NCBI GenBank assembly: GCA_025201365.1
Contig: JAIXMF010000002.1
Span: 1,550,001 to 1,614,000, forward strand
Direction of reading: 5' to 3'
Origin: Syncephalis plumigaleata
Taxonomy: Eukaryota; Zoopagomycota; Zoopagomycetes; Zoopagales; Piptocephalidaceae
Length of the DNA stretch: 64,000 nt
This document shows positions 44,818-59,908 of this stretch, piece after piece. A program made the position numbers and the translations under genes. Each line of letters begins with the position of its first letter. Position 1 is the stretch's first letter. The notes below the pieces were generated by a model. That model was not told where the DNA came from. It was given only the letters and a program-made list of their open reading frames with translations, and searched no databases.

Positions 44818-46278
44818 TTAAAGCCTAGTTTCACAGAAAGAACGTGGAGTATGAAGCCAGACACCAAGCGTGTTGCTACCGCTACCTAGTGATTCTTCTA
44901 TCCTTCGCACTGCTCGCTCGTTAGCTGTAATAGTGGTCGCGCCTAATGCATCACCTAGGCCAAATACCGCTCGTTGCAACGGGGTTAATCGACAGCTCAG
45001 GTTTAAAATGCGCTGACTTTGCGGGATAGGCTTAGCGGATTGATCTGAACAAACTGAAGCTTCCGTATCGGCGGATTTTACCATTGCTATATCAACAATA
45101 TGAAGTTGACTTGAGCATGGTAATATTGGTAGGACGGTTGAATTAACGTTTGGACACATTAACCATTGTGGTAGATTCCGTTTAATCTTATCTACCCGCT
45201 GCTGTTCCGTTGGACCTGCTAAAAGTGATGCTATCTCACAAAACTTATCCCAAACAGGCTTGGCTACCACTACTTTGAAGGAATTATCCCGAGTGTAGCT
45301 ATTATGTGGTTGTTGTTGTTGTTGTTGCTTACTTTGCTCGCAATGATAGTAGCCAAGTAGAATACGACGCAATTCCAGTAGGATATCTGGATATTGTATG
45401 GCTACTTGGACCTGCCGATCTAGTTCAAGTACTTTAACCGGTGATAATGCCTCCAATTGCTCCGTCGATAAGTGAGACATTTCCGAACACAATGCCACTA
45501 ATGCTGTAGTGTCCAGATTGATCACTGATGACCACGGGTAATGTGTCATGTCTCGCATGCGCGATATGCACAACGGCGATAATGAAGCTGATGGCAGGAT
45601 GGTTACGGGTAATGCGGTCACCTGAAGTCGAATACTCTCAGGCAGGGTATGACGTGTCCAGAGGGCAACTTGCGGTATTCTATACTGAGCAGGATGCAAT
45701 CGAGCCGCTTGCAAGTAGCGACGCAACGTATTCGATAATTGCTCTAATGCATTACAATGAATAAATGTCATATGAATACTTTTTCATTAGCTACCTTCTT
45801 TGTAACTTGGTGTTTGCCGCGCGGTAACCTTGATCCATTGGGTTCCCCAGCCTGCCACGACATCAATAATAAGCGGTGAATCGCTTGATTCAGTCGGTAC
45901 TTTATGGTTAATTAGAATGAAACCAGGCTGCGAAAGAGCACATGCGGCCACTGCTTCAATGAATGGAATATTGGAACAGATTGTCAACGGGCATGTTGTC
46001 ATAGTATCCGTATCGGTTTGAAGATTGATGGCCTAATACTACGTATGAGTAGCAGTTAAATTACTACTAGTCTATACTCTGCTTACCTTAGTTAAAATAG
46101 AGGTCTCAGCATCCAGTAAAGTCAACAGCTTGTTTAAACCTTGGCCCAAATTGGATTGCTCATTGGATATCCAATCGTGTGACGTAGGCCAAGCGGTATT
46201 CATGATCGTCAACCGTTCTTCCAGCTGTTGACGTATCACCCGGGCTCGTTCTACCAGCTCTTGGTATGCTTTAATCAT
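44818..46278 (-). CDS. DUF1308 / UPF0415 (C7orf25-like) protein
   Basis: Three exons: 46278-46087, 46032-45795 and 45743-44818; 451 residues, all junctions in phase. It starts MIKAYQELVERARVIRQQLE. Conserved points: LIIDVVAGWGTQWIKVTAR (compare VVDVVANGGHTWVKV in animal members), the VINLDTTALVALCSEMSH region, and the C-terminal block LTPLQRAVFGLGDALGATTI followed by TANERAVRR and VWLHTPRSFCE. Biochemical role is not established for the family as far as I know; the C-terminal block is proposed to be PIN-like. A short poly-Gln run (CAA repeats near 45310) is peculiar to this copy. Confidence 0.8.
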
Positions 46279-46421
46279 TGATGTTAATCACGAAATGAGG
46301 TGGAAAAATACGAATATTTTTTAATAGAATAAACTGCCATTCCATCCATCACTTGAATTGTTATTGCTGTCGTCATTGTTTATGGGTTTCCTGCTTTCTT
46401 TTATTAGTGTCATCGAATATA

Positions 46422-46983
46422 ATGTCGTTGCATCAACGTAGTAATACTAGCACTTCATCGAATGGACAGACATCATCCATATTGAATGCGAATAAAGAAG
46501 TGGATAAACGTCATGATTATCGAGTATGGCAGCCACTGTCATTATCGACGTATATCGCCAACCTACTAATGGTAGGATTGATCGTGTCAATCTACGTTGT
46601 CCCTCATTCAATGGCACCATGGCCTGTTAGTTTTATACAACGCTGCTTAGGCACATTTTACATAGGTGTACCATTTTGGATTCTATTGTTTTGCCATTTC
46701 ACTGAAACGTATATCGCCACCATTATCTGTTGTCGTCGTGGCTACACATGGCCCACTACTATTGCGTGCATGGCAAGCACGATGCTATGCGGTGTCAATT
46801 GTTTATTGCCACTTGTAGGCGTGAGTAACATGAAATACAAATGCATACACATGTACTAACTACTACTCGATGGACTAGCGTTCTACACGACCGGAATACT
46901 TTAAACGATTGCCACTAGCGACGTATATTGCATTCGTATATTGGGCGTCGTCATTATCTATGCCTATTGCATACCTGTCATAG
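46422..46983 (+). CDS. Small membrane protein, DUF4499-like
   Basis: Exons 46422-46820 and 46879-46983; 167 residues. It starts MSLHQRSNTSTSSNG; an in-frame ATG at 46353 would add a hydrophobic stretch. Three or four membrane segments are visible. The pattern HFTETYIATIICCRRGYTWPTT parallels HSVEGLMALAICRYRQYSWSTT in the gene at 48570, so the two are distant relatives. The second exon frame (RSTRPEYFKRLPLATYIAF) ends at 46983. Another frame stays open to 47174 (GIITCTIGENGVTAAIGY), so the true 3' end is uncertain. Function unknown. Confidence 0.5.
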
Positions 46984-47388
46984 AACATCCACTGCCGTTA
47001 GGCATTATTACTTGCACCATAGGCGAGAATGGAGTGACTGCTGCTATTGGCTATACATTGGTTTGCATACAAGTCAGATGCTGTTCAGCTTCGTCATATG
47101 TCGATACACAGAGGCTATTCAATGACCACGACATTGAAATGGTCGATACAAACCGCGATAACAGGCATGTATAATATGCATCTTTTATTCCCTCGAGAAT
47201 ATGAATAAACATTAAACAATGCAGAGGTGTTGATATATATATATGTATAGCCGTGTCACTTCATTAACATGGAATGGTAGCAATAACAATTTACAATCCA
47301 TCATGCACACCATGTAACTATTCTTTATTATCATCATTCAATGACTAAGAAGGGAAACGAAAGAATATTCATGTCTAGCTATCACAAT

Positions 47389-47556
47389 CTATGCTGCGTA
47401 ACTCTTGTTATGCAACCAACGATTAAACATGTCAAGTGAATTAGTCGGTTGATCGTACGGCGCCATATGGCCTGCCTTATAAATACGCAAGAAAGTAAGC
47501 GGGCCACTCTCGCGCGCCATACCTGCCTCTTCCCCATCGACAACCCAAGACTTGTC
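47389..47556 (-). pseudogene. Orphan last exon of a serine carboxypeptidase (S10)
   Basis: A 55-codon exon with a 3'-splice-like CCAAG at its start and a normal stop. It reads GEEAGMARESGPLTFLRIYK then AGHMAPYDQPTNSLDMFNRW, the C-terminal signature of carboxypeptidase Y-type enzymes including the catalytic His (in AGHM). The Ser and Asp of the triad, and the rest of an expected 450-500 residue protein, are not found in the next kilobases on this strand. The upstream sequence is AT-rich and looks non-coding. Probably a truncated relic, or the remains after a deletion or rearrangement. Confidence 0.7.
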
Positions 47557-47956
47557 CTTGGTAGAAAAAATATACGCGTATTAGATTTTCATGTATAAAA
47601 CGTACGTTAGTATTTTTAGATTAACAACTAAACATTTATTTGTGCTCTAGATTGTAGGAAAGTAGCAGCAATCGGTACATGATTGTGTACAGCCGGATAT
47701 TAGCTATACTTTATTCATATTCCTATTTACTATTACCATCATTGTTATTATCACTATAATTTTATGTCACACACAGTGTAGTGAACTTACATTAGTTACG
47801 ATTATGATGTAACCGTATTATTATCATATTGTCATGGGTGCTCTCTCTGTTACAACATCGCCAATAACAAGACTATACATGTCAAAGATATTTACATAAC
47901 ATATTCATGGCCATGCTACTACCATCAGTGTAATAGTTGCTAATGCATGGAGCGTA

Positions 47957-48205
47957 ATGATTGTTACCGCTTTATTTCCATTGCTAAGAGTACTTGACCT
48001 CATTCTCTTCTTCATTGTTGCTCGTATTACCCGCATAGATGACATATGGAAACAAATAGAACTGCTCGAAATGAAACAAAGAATCTTCCAAGGGACGATG
48101 ACATGGTTACAAGATGAATCTATAAAGACAAGAAATCCACTAGTGATATTACTTGATGAGTACGCATGCATCTATTCTTTGTATTTACGATCCTACAATA
48201 ACTAA
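47957..48205 (+). CDS. Hypothetical membrane-segment protein, doubtful
   Basis: A frame whose start MIVTALFPLLRVLDLILFFIV is a strong membrane segment, followed by an amphipathic stretch (IDDIWKQIELLEMKQRIFQG). In-frame sequence also extends upstream of the ATG. A further coding-looking stretch (YRHSYDYIHSICHANTTAHA) lies at about 48228-48345, but I cannot join it in phase. It may be a real multi-exon gene or a relic. Family not recognised. Confidence 0.25.
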   Translation: MIVTALFPLLRVLDLILFFIVARITRIDDIWKQIELLEMKQRIFQGTMTWLQDESIKTRNPLVILLDEYACIYSLYLRSYNN

Positions 48206-48569
48206 TATTCTTATTAGTATGTCTAGGTTATCGTCATTCCTATGACTATATCCATTCTATCTGCCATGCCAATACAACTGCCCATGCTATATTGCTCGAA
48301 TACAAGCACGATGATGTGAATGTCATCATACCTGCCATACGCTAGCAAGTAATAGGAGAACAATGCACTGTATGCTGTCATATGATGTTAACAGGCTTGC
48401 ATTTTACACGATCAATGATTGGTCGTTTCACAATTGCACCGTCCTGTATTCATCAGTAAAGAAAAGTTGCAGCCTATGCTTGCATCAAAGCCCATTTGTT
48501 CCTCTACTTGTCTCGTCTATTTCTTGCGTATCTTCTTGTGTCGCTATCTACCTCTGTAGTATTACCAGT

Positions 48570-49317
48570 ATGAGCAATACACCAACTGCTGAGACGGGAA
48601 CGAACACCACGTTTACTCATCTTCTTACTAGACAATATGCTAAAGAACTGCCCCATTTAGTGTCGGCTATAACCTATCGTACACCTATCGAGAAGGTTGC
48701 CGTAACCAGCGTAGATGGACATCGCCTTATGCTCAGCTATCATCACCGTAAACCGAATAGCAAGCATGCCGACGCATCACGTACTTGTGAGATATCCATC
48801 CTACCAAATGGACAATCCAACACGAGTATCACTCAAATAGATCAGGCGCATGCTATCGCGCAATTAATGAAGAAGGTCAAACCATCTTCATCATCGGTGA
48901 GTGTTTATGTAGTAGTAGATGGCATTCATTATCCATTAGGCTAATGTGATGGTTACAAAACATAACAAATAGAAAGCACATCGATTGTTTATCGAGTATT
49001 ATCAGATGCCACGTAAATCGGTACTCACCAGTATTCTACTACTTTGTGCGTATTTGATAACCATAAAGAATACGCCGCCCACACATCGACCCAGACTATT
49101 CGAGCTTACCTATAATGTGTTGGGCAGCACGTTTATTGCATGTGCCTACTATTTCACACTGATCGTGCACAGCGTAGAAGGATTGATGGCATTGGCTATT
49201 TGTCGATATCGACAATACAGCTGGTCCACCACATTCCTATGGACATTGCAAACACTAGGCATAGGATTTCCAGGCATGCAGCTTCTCTTGAAACCACGTC
49301 CTGCCATCAAGCAATAG
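48570..49317 (+). CDS. DUF2470/DUF4499-like fungal membrane protein
   Basis: Exons 48570-48897 (approximately) and 48975-49317, joined in phase (PSSSS to KAHRLFIEYYQ). The N-terminal soluble domain resembles DUF2470 (LLTRQYAKELPHLVS, then EKVAVTSVDGHRLML), a haem-utilisation-like fold. The C-terminal half has about three membrane helices and the DUF4499-type stretch HSVEGLMALAICRYRQYSWS then TLQTLGIGFPGMQLLL. This two-domain combination is known in fungi, with no defined role that I can name. An in-frame ATG at 48363 exists, but the start at 48570 gives the cleaner soluble N-terminus. Confidence 0.6.
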
Positions 49318-49879
49318 CAGCCATTAATCTAGCATGTGTAAATATAATTGTCATTCATGATATCATTACAGAAATGGAATGCATTCTACTATCTCATAGT
49401 GTACTCGTATAATAACCGATTGTAATCTATTCATTCTCTTGATAAGCAAGATAACATTGATGAACAGCTACAGAATAAGAGAAACGATGCATGAAACTGA
49501 TTAGCCTGGCAACTCATCCATTAAAGTTGTGCATCCTAATGAAAAAGACGACAACGATAAGGAGAGAGCCATATGATGAGAGAGCAATAAATTAGTCACA
49601 GACAAATTTTGTTCCCGCATTTTGTACAACCTTCTTCTTTTATACAGAAAACAACAACACAGCAATAACCTCCACTACAACGACTACTTTCTTTTATTGT
49701 CCTAAAGTCAATCCCTTCTTACATGTCCGCTCTTTTCTTTACATATAAATTAAAGTAGACAAGCGTATAAAGGCGTGTCATAAGAACATAACACAACAAC
49801 AATAACAACGACTGCATAAGCATATTCCTCGTTTCCTATTACTTATTCGTTTCTTGCACTCTTCTACCATAATCAAGTC
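49318..49879. other. Intergenic, promoter of dehydratase gene
   Basis: AT-rich, with an ACATATAAATTAAAG box near 49740 about 135 nt before the next ATG. No gene seen. Confidence 0.4.
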
Positions 49880-51515
<1,636 letters not shown>

Positions 51516-51615
51516 ATACGTGCTAGTAATGCTATTATATTTATATTTATATTCATATATTTCGAGTGCTTAGTGATATTATCGTAAAATAGCTAAAATA
51601 AAACACTTTATTGAT

Positions 51616-53164
51616 TTATTCATCATGTCGGAATAGTAAACGACCACTCTCCGTACCACATGCTAGCCATTGTCCACCTGATAGATTATAGTCCATACTG
51701 TTCACGGCTAGTACATTTGATGTATGGGTTAATGGACGGATACTTGGACGTTGTCGCAATAAGGCGATAAATCGATCTTCATAGGGTTGTACCCAATCAC
51801 TAATACACAAGTACCATCTAATAGAATAGAACATTTGCATTAGAATAGTTATTAATAACTCATACGTGAAGCATTACCATCAGAACAGCTGAGCAATTGA
51901 TCAGGATAACGCGGATGAAAGGCAATCTCCCGTACTATTAATTGTTAGTTAGCATAATTCATCTATATATGTATATATATTATATAGCAAAGTAGTGATA
52001 GTAGTAATTGCATACCTGGTGCATTGTGTGCTTGCATATAGTCGCTAGCTGGCAAATGTCTAGAGCGTAGATCCCAACGGCTACTCTACCCAGTTGATCA
52101 CCCATAGCAATCTTGTTAATCTGTAGACAACATTAGCATCGTATGAATATATAGATATCGATGTAAGATATATATATACCTGAGATGGATGTACGGCAAT
52201 GGCATAACACTAATGGTACGATTATCGGGACTACATGATCATATACTGTGTGATAAATAACCAGATGATATGCTTGTGTATAAGCATTACACTTACTCTG
52301 AATAGACGGATACCGGTTTACGCAAATCATTTCTATCATAGATCAACAATTGACCGGCACATGTAGATGCCAGAATCTGTGTTGATGATAGCCAGGTAAG
52401 TCCAGTAATGGGCATGCAATAGGCATCTACCGTGTCATCAATGATTAATACGCGTACTTTCATTGTGAGATAGATACACATCTACGCGTATATGAAACAC
52501 TTACTTGACGTTGCTTGAATCTGAGCTGATTCCGGTTGAATCAAGGATATCCGACCATCTTCACTGGATGTCACCACTTCAGGTGTACCATTGACGTGTG
52601 GCTGTACAGCCAAATGAGTATAACATACTGCCGATGAACTAGTTATACTGGATGTCGATTTCAACTCCCATGATTGATCAATCTAATACGCGTGTCATCA
52701 ATGTATTAATTGCTTACTCCCACTTATTTTCTATCAAGTCTATCTATCAAGTCTTACATTTTGTACAGCACTATAGGTATTAATCATCCCTTTACTGCTA
52801 GCTGTAATAAATGATGAACCATCAATACACTAATCATAATAGCAAATAAGTAATTGATATGCTTGGTTCATTATCCATTACTTACTACTATATCCATTAC
52901 TTCACCGGTATGCGTGGTGGTCGTCTTTAGTTGAACATCTAACGCGTCATTTTGTATCGACGTGATATTATCTACTGGTTTCTGATTATGATTACACTCG
53001 TATAATGCAATTGTATTGGGCTGTTGATTGCCGTGCATTCCTGCTAGTAAATACGTAGTCGATTGCCCATAGTCATGAGACGATTGTAGCCAGCGTACTT
53101 TACGTACAGGCTGTGTAGTGGCTACACTAACCTGAAAGGTAGACGGTACTGGACCTGGCATCAT
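51616..53164 (-). CDS. WD40 nucleoporin, Nup43-like
   Basis: About eight short exons from 53164 (MMPGPVPSTFQVSVATTQ) to 51616. WD-repeat strands seen in order: VRKVRWLQSSHDYG, LLAGMHGNQQPNTIALYE, HTGEVMDIVVS, SSFITASSKGMINTY, EVVTSSEDGRISLI, ITGLTWLSSTQILAST, NKIAMGDQLGRVAV, and the end NSMDYNLSGGQWLACGTESG. The close of the protein, a self-contained propeller with a terminal CGTESGRL strand, matches Nup43, part of the Nup107-160 outer ring of the nuclear pore (known). In the exon near 52075 one T seems missing before the WDLRS motif, so the reading frame breaks there. Other WD40 identities are possible. Confidence 0.6.
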
Positions 53165-53369
53165 TAGCCTAATGGAATTGAGAAAGTAAGGATAAAGAGG
53201 AGAGAGAGCTAATACAAAAACAAAAACAAACTCGTCTTCCGTTGAATCACGCTTCCTTTTTTCCTACTCTACTTTCATTCCGTCTTTACTGGAGTCAGTT
53301 CACCTCACACTCTCTTTCACTCTCTCTCCATTTGATTGGCCTTGTTAAACTACGTAGTACTCTTACAAT

Positions 53370-53757
53370 ATGTCTGCCGGTCGTGTTTGGGACAAGATCC
53401 GACGTGTGACATTTGAAAGCCCTGTCATCACTTTCTCGGTAGTGGTAGGAACTCTCGGTAAGTGAGCAGAAAAGCGAGAGCGAGAGAGATGAGCAATAGT
53501 GCTTTTATAATGACGTACTAACTGGTAATATCAATAATATACCAGGTCCTCTTATGGCATTGACAGCACCATCAGTACGCAGTATGCTCGGTTATCAGCA
53601 CGTTGAACCATTGCCCTTCAGCTATCCATGTAAGTGACGTAGATGACACTCGTATCTAGTAATAATAGACGCGTACATTATTATTACTATAACTAATATT
53701 GCAATAACACTAGTGCCAAATCGTCCAAGAAATCCACCCGCTGGCTATGACGACTAG
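53370..53757 (+). CDS. Complex I 9.5 kDa subunit (NUO9.5-like)
   Basis: Three exons: 53370-53457, 53546-53629 and 53714-53757; 71 residues. The sequence runs MSAGRVWDKIRRVTFESPVI, then a single membrane helix FSVVVGTLGPLMALTAPSV, then MLGYQHVEPLPFSYPLPNRP and a GYDD C-terminus. The fungal NADH:ubiquinone oxidoreductase 9.5 kDa subunit has the same plan (basic amphipathic start, SVVVGxLGP helix, PIPxxYP, GYDD). It is an accessory subunit of the inner-membrane arm. It converges with NRDE2, with about 105 bp between the two stops. Confidence 0.82.
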
Positions 53758-53862
53758 CTGTATGGATGATACGCGTATTAACATAATTGATAAAGATAAA
53801 CCATCGAGTTTTACTCAATATAACTATGGTAGCATGCACTATTTGTCTGTTTATTTATTTAT

Positions 53863-56800
53863 TTATTCGGGTAGAATACGTAAACGTATTTCTTTCTCCA
53901 TCATTAGTTCTAGAATCTCTGACTGTTCTCTCTCCTCGAATACCTGATTCAATATACTATAGGCCAGTAGATACATGCCTAGTCCATGTAGTAATAATAA
54001 TGATATTAGCAATACTCTATTGATTCGTGTTATCATCGTTCCGTACCTTTATGCCAGGGACATGCACGAATAGCTCGTAGGTATATTTGCTTGGCTCGTG
54101 ATAGATTGTTTTGTTGCAACTCGAATAGAATATAGATGGTCCATAATGAGACAGAAGATACACCGCTAACAATAGTATGATTATGAATATAGTAGATACA
54201 TAGATTGTAATGATTCTATTTACTTACCAATTATCTTCGATTGCTTCATCAAGTAAATGACGCACTCTATTTGCATTATACTGTCCTGGATGATAGCGTA
54301 ACTCGGCATAAATGCTAAATAGTCTTAACCAATGCGATGATTGTCTAACGAGGTGTCTTGATATTAGTAAACATGTCATCTCGCGAATAAACGCTGTCCT
54401 CTCATTTACCTATGCAATAAATCATCTAATGAGCGTCGCATACGATTTTCAATCTTGAATCTTGTCTCATTCGTTAGATAGGCAGATAGTAGGAAGGTAT
54501 TATGAGGGAATCTAGCTAGTGCATCATCCAATCGATCTCTAAAATCGCCCGGTCGGTATATCGTACAGATTGACTGATGAATCAAGTAGAGCTGCACCTC
54601 TGTAAACGAATGAGTTAATACATAATAACCATCATCTCACTATTATTATCACTATTATTATTATTACAATAAAGGATATTGCATACGAATCAATTCAGCG
54701 CGTACACTCTGACCTCGTCCCATTTCATCGAGTGACGTCAATACTCGTTCATACACTTGATGAGCACCCGATATACCACGCGTAAGATATTCAAATAAGG
54801 TAACACAGCCTACAATGCCTACTGCTTGTTCATCGTCCAGATAGTCATTATAATGAGCGAGTATCTCTGTATCGATGACCGAGTGATAAATCTACAAGAT
54901 AGTTAAGTAACAAGTCATTTATATCCATGATTAGAATAATATACTTACTTTACGCGCTTTAAGTTGTTGAATAGGTGTCCATTGCGCTGTTGTCCCTTGT
55001 TGTTCACCGGTGGTCACTAACAATATATATATATATATATCATTGAGATTAGAGTTGTTTAACTGCTTGCACACAACACTCTACTTACTTGATCGATTTG
55101 ACGATAGGACCGTATGCATTAATAAATGTAACGCTTGCATTTCCTTGTTCCGTTTTAGCATGCTCATTGTCAGCAAGTACAATGAAGATGACACTGACCA
55201 CCATTGACCGGTAAATGCAATCTCTTGCGGTAATTGATTGTAGGCCATTTTATAGATCTACTCATCAACTGTTTAGTAGATGACATTGTAGTAATAAACC
55301 CTAAATTTACCTTATCCTCTGATGCTAGTGACAATCGTGTTTGTATACATTGATAGGCCAATGAACCTAATTCATCCAGTAAATGTGTCACACGTAGTGT
55401 ATCCAATAGCCTAGTTATACGTATATGTATATTGTGAGTCAATCATTAGATTGTATACTAACGAGTGTTGTCTCATCACTTACAATAGTATATCATCCAT
55501 AGGCAATAATGTAATAAGAACGGCATAACCATGTATATGTTTCATAAGTGGTGCCAGCTGTATTAACATGTAACTATATTCACAATCAATAATAGTAATA
55601 CTATTATTATTTCATTAGTAACTTACCGATAAAAGTGTGTAATATACAATGGTGGTAATGTATAGACTGGATTCATATACTCTTCATCTACTACTAATGA
55701 TAATGATTGTGGATAATTAAAGGTTGGTAATCCGATAGATGATATCGATGCTGTTTGTTCATCATTATCATTATCATCTATTGATTCTGTTCTTATTAAT
55801 AACTGTAACCATTGTTGTAGTTGTCTATTATTAATGGCTTCTTCGTGTAAATACGAATCTAGTCTAGAAAGATCAGCTGATGATTGTCCCGGTTGACAAT
55901 GTGTAAATCCTAATAATGATGTCAATCCAGTAATCAAACGAGATTGAGCTGTATTCGATACGAGTGGTGGAAATAATAATGACTGTATATCTTCAAACAT
56001 TACTGTTCTATACGGATCATCTATCAAATGGTATAAGCAATAGAATAAAAGAAAGCTAGTTGAATCATTGTATTATATTTACCTGTATCTTCAGATAGAT
56101 CTAATGTAGGTAGGATACCATCTTCTTCCATTTGTTTCTCTTTATAAATCCAACTTGATGATGTCCCTTTTGTAGATTGCTGTCTACGTTGACTAGATTC
56201 ATCATCACTGTCGCTGTTTATCTCATCATCATCTAAACAAATAATCAATTAGTATTAATGTCATTATACAATGAATGAAATCTGCTATTCCTCACATACC
56301 TTCAATGTATTTCCACCATCCACGCGCATTCTAGTAGAATACAGGTCAACTTCGTTATACGAGATATATACATGGATATAGTCATTATTATTATTATCAT
56401 TATTATTACCTTTTGACCAATACGCGGGAATCCTTGTTCCCAGTAGAATTCAAATTGTTTACGTAGTATCTCCCATGTATTCAAGGTTAATTCATTCGAT
56501 GATGGACTGAAATATGATAGTTCAATCATGGCTTGATAACAACTAATGGCACGCTCTGTATAGCCTATTATTATTATTATCATTTACATATTAGCTAATA
56601 TAAGTAGATATACAATAATACATCAATCCTACCTGAATCATATAATAATTGACATGCACGCTGGAATACACGAACATAAGATAGCTCTATGGCTTCTCTG
56701 CCTAGATATCCATTCTATTAATTAATGTAAATGATGATGAAATGAATAGACATGTAATTACCTTCTGGATGCTGCCAAAGATACTCGTAATAGGTGACAA

Positions 56801-58719
56801 TGCATTGTTCGTAAGCACCTAGACATGATGTCACCTTGAACACTTGCGATCGATGCTGATACGAATTCAAGTATTTAATCCATAATGGCAAGTGGTCACT
56901 ATGCCTCTTCAATATGTCATCCCATTGATTTAATAGATGTGACGTACTGCATGTTTATTCGTTAGTCATTAATTATATATACATTCTTCTATAGCGATCA
57001 TCATCATCGTCACTGTTTATAGGAATTGCTCACTTACTCCCATATTGTTTCACCACTCTCCATATAACCAATGAGTAGTCGTTCATCTTCTGGACAATAC
57101 TCGAGTGCTTTCTCGTAGATGGCCAATTTCACCTCGAGTAGGGCGTGTCGTGCTGTTGCCTTTCTATTGGAGGACCAAGTAAGCTGCTCATCCTGAAAGG
57201 CGATTCTCCTTAGCCATCCATCGACATCATTCGGATACTATATATATATGTATGAAGATATTCAGTAATACATCAATGTATTACGAATGATTAGATCAAT
57301 GCATGTATACGCTATAATGCACTTGCCTGTTGTACGTGTCGTTCCAGTTGCACTAATTTCTCCTTGATTGGATCAACAGGCGTGGATGTCTCAGTATCCA
57401 TAGAGTATTGATCTTTATCATTGGTAGATGTATCATCCAGTGGTAATTCAATATAGTCATTATCACCAGTATTCAATTCATTATCTCTATATATATACAT
57501 TGATGTCAATTAGATATCTCTCTCTTATATCATCATCAGTAATTGTACTTACTTTACACTAGATAGCACAGGTAATGCAGCTGTTCTAAATTGATCGGCA
57601 TAATCAACATATCGAAATGACTAGTATGCAAATGAGAAATGACATTAACTGAATGAAATTATATAATAACTAATCCATACTGCTTACCTTGGATGATCGT
57701 AATGGTGCCTCACGCGTAATCGATAAATTCACTACTTCACCGTGTGATCCTTTCACTACTCGCGCGTATAATGGTGCACCCAATACCGCTCTAACTAGAG
57801 TCATCCTATTAGTCATGGTAAAGGTGATAGTCATCTATCAAGTAAGAAAATGAACGATGGAATACCTTCACGCGTTCTATACCGCGGTATGTCATATTTA
57901 TACATGCTCTCGTATTGCATATTATTCCTATCACCGTAACAGTCATAGTAGTATAAACGATGATGATCGCTATCCGATTCTTTAACTCTGTACAATCCTC
58001 TATTAGTATTGTTGCTTATTTGTTAGGCCATCAATAAACATTACTTTTTGCTCTATAATACATTCAATGAGTATACTATATGTGAATGAATATGCATATC
58101 ACTCACCGTAGATGCTGATGTAGATTTATGACGTGTACGTGATCGACGTATTCCTTCATCTTCCGATGATCTATCATCCGTACCACTACCACTACTAGCA
58201 TTGTCACTAGTGTCGCTAGAGGAATCATATCTACGTTTACGATGATGTCGATGTCGATGTCGATGATGTGTCGATTCTTTTGATCGTGATCTTGATGAAC
58301 GCGATCTACTACGCGAACGATGACGACGATGCCGTTTCGTCTTTTCTCGTTTGCGTTTCTTTGACTTGCTCGTTTCTGACGACGCTTCCTTAGTTGCTAA
58401 TGACACGGGTGGTGTAGCGTGTGCTGCATTAGCTATTGGTGAGCAACCTTTGCATTAGTCATGATATACGTTTATTGCTTTATGTTAGGGTGAGTATACC
58501 TTTGTTTCGTAAAGCGGTTAAAGACGGTGCACTAGAAAACGATGGGGCTGCCGCAAGTTGTGATCGTTGACCAGCCTGACCATTACGCTTATGTAGACAT
58601 AGATTAGTACACACGAAGAACGACAGTACACTTGCGGTATTCCTTTGACTTACCGTTGCCAAGGTCAGTGCTAGCTGATTACTATTATTATTATTAGAAG
58701 AAGAAGACGGTGTAGACAT
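53863..58719 (-). CDS. NRDE-2 family HAT-repeat nuclear protein
   Basis: Long multi-exon gene (about 25 exons) from MSTPSSSSNNNNSNQ at 58719 to EKEIRLRILPE at 53863. The N-terminus holds a Lys/Arg/His/Ser-rich region (KRKREKTKRHRRHRS, SR and HRHR runs). The NRDE-2 signature follows (DRNNMQYESMYKYDIPRYRT, then LGAPLYARVVKGSHG). Many HAT-type helical repeats follow (YPNDVDGWLRRIAFQDEQL, LPLWIKYLNSYQHRS, RDRLDDALARFPHNTFLLSA, RAKQIYLRAIRACPWHKG). NRDE-2 proteins (S. pombe Nrl1) bind Mtr4-type helicases and influence splicing, RNA decay and heterochromatin (known). The conserved C-terminal LMMEKEIRLRI element confirms the end. Confidence 0.85.
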
Positions 58720-59900
58720 ATTATAAAGTGTGTAAAGAGCTAACGTGAATTATTGTGTGGTTGATAGCTGTTGTTGTTTTTTAGCATTGATCGAAATTTA
58801 TACCGATGACATCAATCCTCATGACGAATGTTGCACAATATATTATCTATACCGTATTAAATGAACAAGCTGGCAGTATTATGACAAGTAGTGCCTATAC
58901 CATTGTAGATTTATTCAAGTTGATTATACCGTAAAGCAGCACGATTTATGCAATGACCATTAGCTTAATGATGGAGATGGAGATGAATTATTTAGTTCTA
59001 CCAAGATCCAATGTTGATTAATTTACGTAATAAATTCGTTTGTAATAATCCGGATCTTGCATGAATTATATTCATTAGTTAATAATATTATCTACCATTT
59101 CTATTAAACAGTATCTTCCATTATCTAATGGGCAATATTACTTTGCATTATAGAGAAAGATGACACACGACAAAGATGAACTCTCTTGTTGCATGTATTA
59201 AATGTTGCGCCATTGTATCTGTAACTAGTTTCATCTTGCTCTTATTCCGCCTATTGAATTGATCCGAGTAATTACGCTAATTAATAAGGACATACTTTTT
59301 CATACAAAGAAATATCGAATGATATTGTTAGTATGCACACTATATAATATGAAATAAAGAGAACAATGATAATGATTTTGACAGGTTAGTAATGGCGTTT
59401 CGAATGGTTCATTGTTCAATACAAGTGTCGCTACTCCTATTGACGTTCATTGTGGTAAGGCATATTATACATGCATAGCACATTTACCTGAGCAATCATA
59501 CGATGGTAAACTATACGCCATATAATGGTTAGGGTGTGTACATCAGGAAGATGTCATCATTCTATTGTAATGATAGAATACGCTGTCACAATTTATGTTT
59601 TGCACTTTTGATCATACCTCTCATGTATACTGCTTTGTTAATGATACACTGTTGTATAAAGAATATAGGAGTATTACAATAAATCAATGCGTATAACATT
59701 GTTTACGTGCCAACTAGTAGAACAAAGCAAGCAATATAGTAGCATACTAGCAGTACAAATCATTGTCTAGTTGCTTTAGATTAACACTTGTCGCTTAATC
59801 AAATGTATTCGTTGTTACCTTTTTGTTACCTTCTTTGTGAATGAAACATGCGCCATTGTCTAGCTGGAGATCATTCCTAGTCGAGTACGATGAGAGATTC
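58720..59900. other. Intergenic, no supported gene
   Basis: AT-rich region between the NRDE-2 start and the promoter of LPMO copy 6. I find no gene or repeat beyond short AT tracts. Confidence 0.4.
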
Positions 59901-59908
59901 TATAAATA
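59901..59908 (+). promoter_or_regulatory. TATA box of LPMO copy 6
   Basis: TATAAATA, 224 nt before the ATG, followed by a CAA-rich 5' leader (CAACAACAACAACAACAAC around 59954-59972). Confidence 0.5.
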
